Shown here in pieces: positions 1 to 5,152 of a stretch of 5,152 nucleotides of DNA; within the stretch, counting starts at the first letter, position 1; each line of letters begins with the position of its first letter. Source of the DNA: Lachnospiraceae bacterium (GTDB lineage Bacteria > Bacillota > Clostridia > Lachnospirales > Lachnospiraceae); the NCBI GenBank assembly GCA_900753685.1, contig CAAEAB010000076.1, positions 1 through 5,152 of the forward strand. The letters are read 5' to 3'. A model generated the notes under the pieces. It saw only the letters and a program-made list of their open reading frames with translations, was not told the origin of the DNA and did not search any database. Made by a program: the position numbers and the translations under genes.

Positions 1-40
1 TAAATTTCGAACTCAACACATATACCCAAAACTTGTTTTT

Positions 41-48
41 AAAGGAGG
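41..48 (+). promoter_or_regulatory. Ribosome binding site of the ammonium transporter gene
   Basis: AAAGGAGG sits nine bases before the ATG at 58, a near-perfect Shine-Dalgarno match that fixes the start. The 40 bases upstream are AT-rich. I see no convincing -35/-10 pair there, so the promoter or a preceding cotranscribed gene must lie outside the window. Confidence 0.85.
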
Positions 49-57
49 CTACCCACT

Positions 58-1299
58 ATGGAATATAATTTATTAGATATTGTATGGACAATGATCGCGG
101 CATTCCTCGTCTACTTTATGCAGGCCGGATTTGCCATGGTAGAAACGGGTTTTACCCGGGCAAAAAATGCCGGAAATATTGTTATGAAAAACATGATGGA
201 TTTCGTTATCGGTTCCATCGCCTTTTACCTCATCGGTTTCGCATTAATGTTTGGACAGGGAAACGGTATCATCGGTTTATCCGGTTTCTTTGATCCTTAC
301 AGCCTCGAGTCCTCACTTCAGTCTTCACTGGGTCTGGCTCTTCCGATCGGTGTATTCATGATTTTCCACACTGTATTCTGTGCAACATCGGCAACAATCG
401 TATCCGGCGCCATGGCAGAGCGTACAAAATTTTCCGCTTACCTGGCCTACAGCGCCTGCATCAGTATCTTTATTTATCCGATCACCGGACATTGGATTTG
501 GGGCGGCGGCTGGCTGTCATCTATCGGTTTCCATGACTTTGCCGGTTCTACAGCCGTACATTCCGTCGGCGGCTGGTGCGCATTAATCGGTGCTGCCATT
601 CTTGGACCTCGTATCGGAAAATACCGCGCCGATGGCAAACCAAATGCTATTCCTGGACATAACCTTCCGTTGGGCGCCCTGGGAACCTTTATCCTCTGGT
701 TCTGCTGGTTCGGATTTAACTGTGGTTCCACAACAGCCGCCACGCTGGATCTTGGCAATATCGCCATGACAACCAACCTGGCCGCAGCTGCAGCAACCTT
801 AGTCGCCCTCTTCTTCACATGGGTACGCTACGGCAAACCGGATATTTCCATGACAATGAATGGCGCTCTGGCCGGTCTTGTCGGTGTCACCGCCGGCTGT
901 GATATCGTATCCAACTATGGCGCTCTGGCCATCGGCGTTATCTGTGGCTTTGCAGTTGTTCTCGTTGTTGAATTTGTTGACCGTGTCCTTAAAATCGACG
1001 ACCCTGTCGGAGCTACCGGCGTTCACTGGGGCTGCGGTATGATCGGTACAATCCTGACCGGTGTATTCGCAAAATCCTCTGTACTTGCCGAATACGGTAT
1101 GAGCCGTATCCAGTTCATCGGTGTGGAAGTCCTCGGCGTCGTTGCCGTCGGTGTATTCACAGTCATTATGGCCTTTATCATCTTCAAGATTATTGACAAA
1201 ACCATCGGCCTGCGCGTTACAGAACAGGAAGAGCTGGATGGTCTTGATGGACATGAACATGGAAGCAGCGCTTACGCAGATTTCCAGATTAAATTATAA
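58..1299 (+). CDS. amtB: Ammonium transporter, Amt/AmtB family
   Basis: This is a membrane channel of the Amt/MEP/Rh family (413 aa), which moves ammonium or ammonia into the cell as a trimer. Family hallmarks are readable throughout. The N-terminal segment is the usual D-W-M-G-E-G-R-KN pattern (residues 7-45). The Phe gate corresponds to F107 and F220. W148 lies in the WIWGGGW stretch of the substrate site. D160 in DFAGS is the conserved aspartate of the site. The twin pore histidines are H168 and H323 (in GVHWGCG), and S224 follows WFGFN. Hydrophobicity fits about 11 membrane helices. There is no obvious cleaved signal peptide. The cytoplasmic tail (about 384-409: GLRV, then EEELDGLD, HG and AYADF) is the conserved region that PII/GlnK binds in studied relatives, so regulation by PII is expected. 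No glnK is visible on either side; it could lie just upstream of the window. A strong ribosome binding site supports the ATG start, and the gene ends at its own terminator. The family assignment is firm; substrate and regulation follow from the family. Confidence 0.96.
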   Translation: MEYNLLDIVWTMIAAFLVYFMQAGFAMVETGFTRAKNAGNIVMKNMMDFVIGSIAFYLIGFALMFGQGNGIIGLSGFFDPYSLESSLQSSLGLALPIGVFMIFHTVFCATSATIVSGAMAERTKFSAYLAYSACISIFIYPITGHWIWGGGWLSSIGFHDFAGSTAVHSVGGWCALIGAAILGPRIGKYRADGKPNAIPGHNLPLGALGTFILWFCWFGFNCGSTTAATLDLGNIAMTTNLAAAAATLVALFFTWVRYGKPDISMTMNGALAGLVGVTAGCDIVSNYGALAIGVICGFAVVLVVEFVDRVLKIDDPVGATGVHWGCGMIGTILTGVFAKSSVLAEYGMSRIQFIGVEVLGVVAVGVFTVIMAFIIFKIIDKTIGLRVTEQEELDGLDGHEHGSSAYADFQIKL

Positions 1300-1326
1300 T
1301 TCTCGTTAATCCCTTTCATACTACAT

Positions 1327-1360
1327 AAAAAAAGGCCTGCCTCCTCGCAGGTCTTTTTTT
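1327..1360 (+). terminator. Intrinsic terminator after amtB, also usable from the opposite strand
   Basis: Seven A, then GGCCTGC, a six-base loop (1341-1346), GCAGGTC and seven T form a stem of 14 pairs with one G-U wobble at 1335/1352, starting 28 bases after the amtB stop. On the - strand the same structure keeps its T run but has an A-C mismatch at that position. It can probably also end the convergent LspA-like transcript, somewhat less perfectly. Confidence 0.93.
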
Positions 1361-1387
1361 AATATCATTTTCTGTCCGAACATAACC

Positions 1388-1855
1388 CTATCGTTCCGGC
1401 GTCAGCCCTTCTCCCAGCATCAGCAGCAAGGTTCCAGCAAAAACCGCAAAATCCCCCGCATTATAGACCACATTCCGAAACTTTTCCGTTCCCACATTAA
1501 AACGAATATAATCAGTCACCTTACCATATTTTAAACGCTCATAGGCATTGCTGGCCGCGCCGCCGAGCATCATGGAAAGCCCGAGTTTTTGAAGTCTGTG
1601 GCCGCGCTTTCCGCTCAATGACATCCATGCGCCGGCCAGACTTCCTACGCCAAAAATGGTCATTCCCTTTAAAAGCTCCGGATTATCCGACATGGCGCCC
1701 AGCATGGCGCCCTTATTAAAAAATTTTGTGAGAATTATCCGATTTCCGGCCAGACTTTTTCGGCTGCGTTCCGCAATATTCTCCCTGACATAATCTTTAA
1801 TCAGCAAATCTCCGCCACATATTGCAGCGGCAAAGCCTAAGTATCCTATAGCCAT
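1388..1855 (-). CDS. Divergent signal peptidase II (LspA)-like membrane protein
   Basis: This is a small polytopic membrane protein (155 aa from the chosen start) with the motif order of LspA, the aspartic protease that cleaves prolipoprotein signal peptides. Visible are D16 and K20 near the first helix (GGDLLIKDY), N47-K-G in place of the NxGAAF box, then GGAASNAYER with N103, E106 and R107, VTDYI with D115, and YNAGDF with N132 and D135. D115 and D135 correspond to the two catalytic aspartates. The aspartate usual in the GNxxDR box is glutamate (E106), and the Gly before the Asn is Ser. About four membrane helices are expected, as in LspA. Start: the reading frame can be extended to a GTG at 1888, but that has no ribosome binding site. 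AAGGAGG at 1873-1867 lies 11 bases before the ATG at 1855, which also places D16 where LspA normally has its first Asp. The gene follows the permease by 47 bases and is probably cotranscribed with it. It may be an active but divergent LspA, a specialised paralogue, or a non-proteolytic relative. Confidence 0.75.
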   Translation of the reverse strand: MAIGYLGFAAAICGGDLLIKDYVRENIAERSRKSLAGNRIILTKFFNKGAMLGAMSDNPELLKGMTIFGVGSLAGAWMSLSGKRGHRLQKLGLSMMLGGAASNAYERLKYGKVTDYIRFNVGTEKFRNVVYNAGDFAVFAGTLLLMLGEGLTPER

Positions 1856-1866
1856 AACCCATCTTG

Positions 1867-1873
1867 CCTCCTT
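1867..1873 (-). promoter_or_regulatory. Ribosome binding site that decides the LspA-like start
   Basis: AAGGAGG on the - strand lies 11 bases before the ATG at 1855. The spacing is slightly long, but the match is strong and lies inside the longer GTG-initiated reading. This argues that the GTG at 1888 is not the start. Confidence 0.65.
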
Positions 1874-1886
1874 ATACCTATCATGC

Positions 1887-1911
1887 ACATTATAAACAAA
1901 TTTTATAATGT
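1887..1911. repeat. Perfect AT-rich inverted repeat between permease and LspA-like gene
   Basis: Arms ACATTATAAA (1887-1896) and TTTATAATGT (1902-1911) are exact reverse complements separated by five bases. The repeat covers the permease stop codon (1905-1903) and lies 13 bases upstream of the LspA-like ribosome binding site. It could be an intercistronic mRNA hairpin or a protein-binding palindrome. It has no T run after it, so it is not a standard terminator. The right half, read on the - strand, includes a perfect TATAAT (1894-1889), but I find no matching -35. Confidence 0.7.
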
Positions 1912-2757
1912 AATTCCGAGAAAATCAATCCCAATTCCAGCGACAACACCAATCACATACAAAATGCCGGTCATGGTCAGGTTTTCTTTCAGCGAATCAT
2001 TCGTCCGGAATAAAACAATCAAGCCAACGCCTGCGCCGACAAGCAATCCGGACATCATAGCGCCCAGACTCATGGCGCCGTCCAAGTATAGCTGGGTAAT
2101 GACTACCGACGCTGCACAATTCGGTATAAGCCCCACAGCTCCCGATAATAAAGAACCAATCAGCGGCTGATTTAAAATAATTTCTGTCAGACTTTCTTCA
2201 CCAACACCGTCTATAACCAAATTCAATATAAAGGATACGAGAATGATAAAGAAAAAAATCTGAGCCGTATGTACCAGGGCTGATTTTAAAATACCATCCT
2301 CACAATGGCAATGATCATGTTCACACATATGGTGAATATCCATCTCCTGCTCCGGCTGTTTTTTCACTACGGAAAACAAAAGATCCACAAGAAACCCGGC
2401 CGCCATGCCGATGACAACCTTCATTCCAAGTACAGATAAAATGACCCTTACCGGAACCTGCCGTGAAATAAATACCGGCAGCATTTCATCCGAAGTAGAA
2501 AGAAAAATAGCGATTAAAGTTCCCCGTGTAATGACGCGGCCTGCGTACAGGCTGGCGGCAGCGGCTGAAAATCCACACTGGGGGAATATACCGGCAATAC
2601 TTCCGATGAGGGGCCCAAATTTTCCCGAGGTCTGAACGACCCGACGGGCGCCTGCACTCATTTTATGCTCAATATATTCCATGACTAAATAAGTAACAAA
2701 CAAAAAAGGTAAAAGGCGGATACCATCCATCAGCGTATCCAGAATAATATCGTACAT
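1903..2757 (-). CDS. Putative heavy-metal/manganese exporter permease (ArsP_2-like, PF11449 type)
   Basis: This integral membrane protein (284 aa from the chosen start) resembles the family variously named arsenic efflux protein, 10TM heavy-metal exporter or putative manganese transporter. The chain has two related halves. The first has PLIGSIAGIFPQCGFS (P59 and C61) followed by ALY-type and STSDE segments. The second has PLIGSLLSGAVGLIPNCAAS (P212 and C214) followed by QLY. This is a pseudo-symmetric duplication with one P-x-C motif in each half. Between them is a hydrophilic loop with H142, H143, C145, H147, H149, C150, H151 and C152, a plausible metal-binding patch. I count roughly eight strongly hydrophobic segments. 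Start: the frame extends to an ATG at 2769, but TGAGGT (2768-2763) lies six bases before the ATG at 2757, giving the N-terminus MYDIILDTLMDG, so 2757 is preferred. A promoter lies just upstream and the LspA-like gene follows. The transported ion cannot be read from the sequence; export of a divalent metal or arsenical is an inference from the family name and the loop. Confidence 0.83.
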   Translation of the reverse strand: MYDIILDTLMDGIRLLPFLFVTYLVMEYIEHKMSAGARRVVQTSGKFGPLIGSIAGIFPQCGFSAAAASLYAGRVITRGTLIAIFLSTSDEMLPVFISRQVPVRVILSVLGMKVVIGMAAGFLVDLLFSVVKKQPEQEMDIHHMCEHDHCHCEDGILKSALVHTAQIFFFIILVSFILNLVIDGVGEESLTEIILNQPLIGSLLSGAVGLIPNCAASVVITQLYLDGAMSLGAMMSGLLVGAGVGLIVLFRTNDSLKENLTMTGILYVIGVVAGIGIDFLGITL

Positions 2758-2762
2758 ACCAA

Positions 2763-2768
2763 ACCTCA
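2763..2768 (-). promoter_or_regulatory. Ribosome binding site that decides the permease start
   Basis: TGAGGT on the - strand lies six bases before the ATG at 2757 and overlaps the alternative ATG at 2769. That upstream ATG has only a weak GGA before it, so initiation at 2757 is more likely. Confidence 0.6.
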
Positions 2769-2796
2769 TTTCCAGTCTGTAGATAGTAACTTTCTT

Positions 2797-2826
2797 ATAT
2801 TATCCTATGGATATAACCTTTGTCAA
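2797..2826 (-). promoter_or_regulatory. Sigma-A-like promoter of the permease and LspA-like unit
   Basis: A -35 of TTGACA (2826-2821) and a -10 of TAATAT (2802-2797) are 18 bases apart, which predicts a transcript start near 2790 and a leader of about 33 bases. Such a short leader leaves no room for a yybP-ykoY-type manganese riboswitch. The -35/-10 spacer contains a small palindrome (2801-2813), and an 8-base direct repeat overlaps the -35; either could be an operator. Confidence 0.75.
2801..2813. repeat. Palindrome in the permease promoter spacer
   Basis: TATCC (2801-2805) and GGATA (2809-2813) flank a three-base centre, inside the -35/-10 spacer and touching the -10. The position suits a repressor or a MerR-type activator, but the arms are only five bases long and no known operator is recognised. 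Confidence 0.4.
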
Positions 2827-2840
2827 GTATCCACCTTTGT
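2816..2840. repeat. 8-base direct repeat around the permease -35
   Basis: ACCTTTGT occurs at 2816-2823 and again at 2833-2840, 17 bases apart from start to start. The first copy overlaps the -35 hexamer and the second lies just upstream of it. It is a candidate tandem regulator-binding site; the regulator is unknown. Confidence 0.45.
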
Positions 2841-2869
2841 TTTAATAAAATTTTATAAATAAATAGACT

Positions 2870-4876
2870 CTACTTTGTCAATGCCTGTAAAATTTTGTTG
2901 CTGCGTTCAATGAAAGCGGTCATGGCGGAAGCTTCCAACGGCTTATGGCTGAGGAGAGCCAGGTCATACAACTGCTGACAGATCATGTCTGTATACTCGC
3001 CTTCGCCATGCGCCAATACATACTGTACCAGCGTATTATTTGCATTCAGGATAAGTGTTTCACCCTCGTTGCCAAACATACTCATATCTGTCATACCATA
3101 CATTTTCATCATATCCTGCATACGGCGGCTCTCTTCATTTAATGTGATCATTGAAGAGGTTTCCGCATTTTTCAGCTTCTCCACTTTTACCTGAATATTG
3201 TCCCGTCCAAGGGCCTTCTTAAAGGTATCCGTCAATGTTTTCGTATTTTCCTCAAGAACCTTGCTGTCCTCTTCATTGATCTCTTCTTTGAAGATATCTG
3301 CCAGATCCGTATCGATTCGATGGAACTTCACATTTTCCTCGTCCTGTTCCACAACGCTGATAAACGGCTGGTCAATGGCATGCTTCAAAATTACGGCATC
3401 CATTTCCTGTTCCTTGAACATATTAATATACTGGGCCTGCTGTACCTCGTCGGTCACATAAAATACCTGATTTTCATGTTTTTCTTTGGCCGCTTCCAGA
3501 TAATCCTTTAAGGTCACATATTTGCCCTCCAGGTTCTTATAAAGAATAAATTCTTTCATCTTGCCTTTGAATTTTTCATCCTTAATGTAACCATATTTGA
3601 TGAAAGGACTGATATCATCCCAGTATTTCTCATAATTCTCCCGATCCGTCTTGCACATGCCGGAAAGCTTGTCCGCCACCTTCTTTGTAATATAATCGGA
3701 AATCTTCTGAACAAAGCCGTCATTTTGCAGAGCTGAACGGGAAACATTCAGCGGCAGATCCGGACAATCAATCACACCCTTTAAAAGCATAAGAAATTCC
3801 GGAATGACCTCTTTAATATTATCCGCGATAAACACCTGATTATTATATAACTTGATGGTTCCTTCCACAGCCTCATATTCCAGATTCAGTTTCGGGAAAT
3901 ACAAAATACCCTTCAAATTAAACGGATAGTCCATATTCAAATGAATCCAGAACAGTGGCTCCTTATAATCATTAAATACCTTCCGGTAAAAGGCCTTGTA
4001 TTCTTCATCGGTACATTCATTCGGATGTTTCGCCCAAAGCGGATGAATATCATTGATCAGGAACGGACGGCGGTGAATCTTAACCATCTTCTGTTCCGGT
4101 GAAATCTCTATCGTTTCTTTTGTGCCGTCCTCATTTTCCTTTTCCTCAGTCTTGGCCGGTTCGATATAATATTCGATCACCTTATCCGTATCCCTAAGCT
4201 CTTCCTCTTTGACATTCTGAGTTTCCGGTTCACCGCCCTCTTTGGAAATGAAAATCTCCACCGGCATAAATGCACAGTATTTATCCAATACCTCTCTGGC
4301 CCGGTATTCATTGGCAAACTCCAGGCTGTCCTCATTCAGATACAAAGTAATCTCTGTACCGCGGGTCTCCTTATCCCCCTTCGTCATGGCATATTCCGAA
4401 TCGCCATCACATTCCCAGTATACCGGCTCTGCATCTGCCTTGTAGGAACGTGTCTGGATCGTCACGCGGTCGGCCACCATAAAAGCCGAATAAAAGCCCA
4501 GACCAAAATGGCCAATAATCTGGTCCTCATTCGTTTTATCCTTATATTTTTCAAGAAAATCTGTAGCTCCGGAGAAGGCAATCTGAGTAATATATTCCTT
4601 CACCTCATCGGCTGTCATACCGATACCGTTATCCCGGACGATCATCGTCTTATCCTCTGAATTGACAATGACTTCCACTTTCAGCTTTTCATCCTCGCCA
4701 ATCTCACATTCGCCCATCATCTCCAGCTTTTTCAGCTTTGTGATCGCATCACAGCCGTTGGATACCAATTCCCGGACAAAAATATCATGATCTGAATATA
4801 ACCATTTTTTTATGATTGGAAATAAGTTTTCGCTATTAATGGATAAACTTCCCTGTTCCTTTATTGTTTCTGCCAT
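2870..4876 (-). CDS. htpG: Molecular chaperone HtpG (bacterial Hsp90)
   Basis: This is a cytosolic ATP-dependent Hsp90 family chaperone (668 aa), acting as a homodimer on partly folded clients. The N-terminal GHKL ATPase domain shows RELVSNGCDA (E36 catalytic, N40 for magnesium), DNGIGM (82-87, D82 binding adenine), the lid and G-box GHFGLGFYSAFMVAD (122-136), and TRGTEITLYL (171-180). A charged stretch follows (about 221-262, with KTEEKENEDGTKE). The middle domain has the INDIHPLW and LNVSRSALQ segments; R380 matches the arginine that contacts ATP phosphate in characterised Hsp90s, and Ser follows it where E. coli HtpG has Glu. The C-terminal dimerisation domain ends at KILQALTK. The protein looks complete, with no sign of frameshift. 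Start: the frame can be extended to a GTG at 4885, but that codon overlaps the ribosome binding site. AAGGAG at 4890-4885 is eight bases before the ATG at 4876, giving MAETIKEQG. An upstream CIRCE and tandem promoters indicate HrcA-controlled heat-shock expression. No clear terminator follows it. Confidence 0.97.
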   Translation of the reverse strand: MAETIKEQGSLSINSENLFPIIKKWLYSDHDIFVRELVSNGCDAITKLKKLEMMGECEIGEDEKLKVEVIVNSEDKTMIVRDNGIGMTADEVKEYITQIAFSGATDFLEKYKDKTNEDQIIGHFGLGFYSAFMVADRVTIQTRSYKADAEPVYWECDGDSEYAMTKGDKETRGTEITLYLNEDSLEFANEYRAREVLDKYCAFMPVEIFISKEGGEPETQNVKEEELRDTDKVIEYYIEPAKTEEKENEDGTKETIEISPEQKMVKIHRRPFLINDIHPLWAKHPNECTDEEYKAFYRKVFNDYKEPLFWIHLNMDYPFNLKGILYFPKLNLEYEAVEGTIKLYNNQVFIADNIKEVIPEFLMLLKGVIDCPDLPLNVSRSALQNDGFVQKISDYITKKVADKLSGMCKTDRENYEKYWDDISPFIKYGYIKDEKFKGKMKEFILYKNLEGKYVTLKDYLEAAKEKHENQVFYVTDEVQQAQYINMFKEQEMDAVILKHAIDQPFISVVEQDEENVKFHRIDTDLADIFKEEINEEDSKVLEENTKTLTDTFKKALGRDNIQVKVEKLKNAETSSMITLNEESRRMQDMMKMYGMTDMSMFGNEGETLILNANNTLVQYVLAHGEGEYTDMICQQLYDLALLSHKPLEASAMTAFIERSNKILQALTK

Positions 4877-4884
4877 TAAAATCA

Positions 4885-4890
4885 CTCCTT
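4885..4890 (-). promoter_or_regulatory. Ribosome binding site that decides the htpG start
   Basis: AAGGAG on the - strand sits eight bases before the ATG at 4876. Its last G is the first base of the in-frame GTG at 4885-4883, so that GTG cannot be the start served by this site. Confidence 0.88.
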
Positions 4891-4923
4891 AAAAATTATT
4901 ACATAAATTTTTATCTGAAACAT

Positions 4924-4952
4924 ATTGTAATACCTGTTCACCCAATTGTCAA
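4924..4952 (-). promoter_or_regulatory. Proximal htpG promoter, downstream of CIRCE
   Basis: A consensus TTGACA (4952-4947) and TACAAT (4929-4924) are separated by exactly 17 bases. The transcript start would be near 4917, with a leader of about 40 bases before the htpG ATG. The -35 begins seven bases past the end of CIRCE, so HrcA bound there would sit immediately upstream of, or against, the polymerase. Confidence 0.85.
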
Positions 4953-4955
4953 CAA

Positions 4956-4990
4956 AAAATTAGCACTCACCAAAAGTGAGTGCTAATTTT
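4956..4990 (-). terminator. Possible terminator of the upstream gene, formed by the CIRCE hairpin
   Basis: Beyond the CIRCE core the symmetry continues, giving a 15-pair stem (4956-4970 with 4976-4990) and a five-base loop. On the - strand the stem is followed by T residues, six in a row counting those in the stem (4959-4954). The stem starts 11 bases after the stop of the upstream gene, so transcripts from that gene could end here. The stem is AT-rich at its base, so efficiency is uncertain. Confidence 0.4.
4960..4986 (-). promoter_or_regulatory. CIRCE operator (HrcA binding site)
   Basis: TTAGCACTC-N9-GAGTGCTAA matches the CIRCE consensus at all 18 defined positions with the standard nine-base spacer. 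CIRCE is bound by the HrcA repressor and usually controls groESL and dnaK operons. Here it lies between htpG and the preceding gene, both on the - strand, so htpG is the obvious target. It is flanked by two candidate promoters. Confidence 0.97.
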
Positions 4991-5014
4991 AAAAAACAGC
5001 CTACATCCTTTCAA
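4986..5014 (-). promoter_or_regulatory. Candidate distal htpG promoter with its start inside CIRCE
   Basis: TTGAAA (5014-5009) and TAAAAT (4991-4986) are 17 bases apart, each with one mismatch to consensus. The expected start, near 4979, falls within CIRCE, the arrangement typical of HrcA-repressed promoters. The -35 lies in the last codons of the upstream gene. It is weaker in sequence than the proximal promoter, and AT-rich DNA can produce such matches by chance. Confidence 0.5.
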
Positions 5015-5152
5015 CTGTGATATGATTCTGTTTAAAATACTGGCAGACTGTATCGTCCCAACACTGTTCCAATGTTTTATCCATAATAAATGTCTTGTAG
5101 GAAACACCGGAGGTACATATAAGATTCTGATGGTCATATGTAATATTCATAA
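5001..5152 (-). CDS. C-terminal end of an unidentified protein (partial)
   Basis: An open frame enters from the right edge and ends at a TAG (5003-5001). The visible 49 residues begin MNITYDHQNLICTSGVSY and end QNHITVERM. The composition is protein-like: alternating hydrophobic residues, then a Trp/Asp-containing probable helix (EQCWDDTVCQYF). No stop interrupts the frame. I do not recognise the family. It is probably the tail of a longer gene; the Met at 5150-5148 could instead start a 49-residue protein, but its ribosome binding site would be outside the window. The CIRCE hairpin follows the stop closely and the gene points the same way as htpG. Confidence 0.6.
   Translation of the reverse strand, partial: MNITYDHQNLICTSGVSYKTFIMDKTLEQCWDDTVCQYFKQNHITVERM

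Noticed and set aside
474..1260. Long open frames on the - strand opposite amtB (474-818 and 799-1260)
   Set aside because: They mirror the codon bias of amtB, have unlikely protein compositions and lack ribosome binding sites; amtB is certain.
1856..1888. GTG at 1888 as the LspA-like start, adding 11 residues
   Set aside because: There is no ribosome binding site upstream of it, and it lies in an inverted repeat. An AAGGAGG precedes the ATG at 1855. The longer form is not fully excluded because the ATG spacing is slightly long.
1883..2170. A + strand open frame opposite the permease
   Set aside because: It has a low-complexity Pro/Thr/Ser-rich translation typical of an antisense shadow and no ribosome binding site, and it overlaps the well-supported permease.
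2758..2796. A manganese riboswitch or other structured leader before the permease
   Set aside because: The predicted leader is only about 33 bases and shows no conserved riboswitch core.
2845..2856. ATAAAATTTTAT palindrome as an htpG terminator
   Set aside because: It has only A-T pairs and no room for a loop, and it lacks a GC stem, so it is unlikely to stop transcription.
2945..4445. Several short open frames on both strands within htpG
   Set aside because: All lie inside the continuous 668-residue HtpG frame and show no family features.
4877..4885. GTG at 4885 as the htpG start, adding three residues
   Set aside because: The codon overlaps the AAGGAG ribosome binding site, which is optimally placed for the ATG at 4876.
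1..5152. CRISPR array, insertion sequence, tRNA or rRNA gene, phage or defence genes
   Set aside because: I saw no spaced direct repeats, transposase, tRNA cloverleaf or rRNA segment. All sizeable frames are accounted for by the genes listed.

Overview
The window looks like the chromosome of a low-to-mid GC Firmicute, most likely a clostridium of the Lachnospiraceae type. The signs are strong AGGAGG-like ribosome binding sites, sigma-A-like promoters (TTGACA-17-TACAAT), a perfect CIRCE operator, an intrinsic terminator with a long T run, and the style of the HtpG and LspA-like proteins. The genus is an inference; nothing in the window names it.

Layout. On the + strand, 58-1299 encodes an Amt/AmtB ammonium channel, closed by a strong hairpin terminator at 1327-1360. 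Everything else is on the - strand and converges on that terminator. Read in the direction of transcription, from right to left, the - strand carries: the C-terminal end of an unidentified protein (5152-5001, running off the window); a CIRCE element (4986-4960) with one candidate promoter on each side; htpG (Hsp90 family chaperone, 4876-2870); a separate promoter (about 2826-2797); a PF11449/ArsP_2-type heavy-metal or manganese exporter-like permease with a His/Cys-rich loop (2757-1903); and a divergent LspA (signal peptidase II)-like membrane protein (1855-1388).

How the parts fit. htpG appears to be a heat-shock gene under HrcA/CIRCE control. The permease and the LspA-like protein are 47 bases apart and probably form a two-gene unit with their own promoter. 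No convincing terminator lies between htpG and the permease, so some stress-induced read-through into this pair is possible. The amt gene is independent. Its conserved C-terminal tail implies a PII (GlnK) partner, which is not in the window.

Most of the window is ordinary housekeeping and transport content. I see no clearly new system. The items most worth a second look are the CIRCE/double-promoter arrangement at htpG, the LspA-like protein with a substituted conserved residue, the metal-binding loop of the permease, and three unexplained repeats in the regulatory gaps (2801-2813, 2816-2840, 1887-1911). Three start codons need care. For htpG, the permease and the LspA-like gene, the longest reading frame begins upstream of the start that the ribosome binding site supports.
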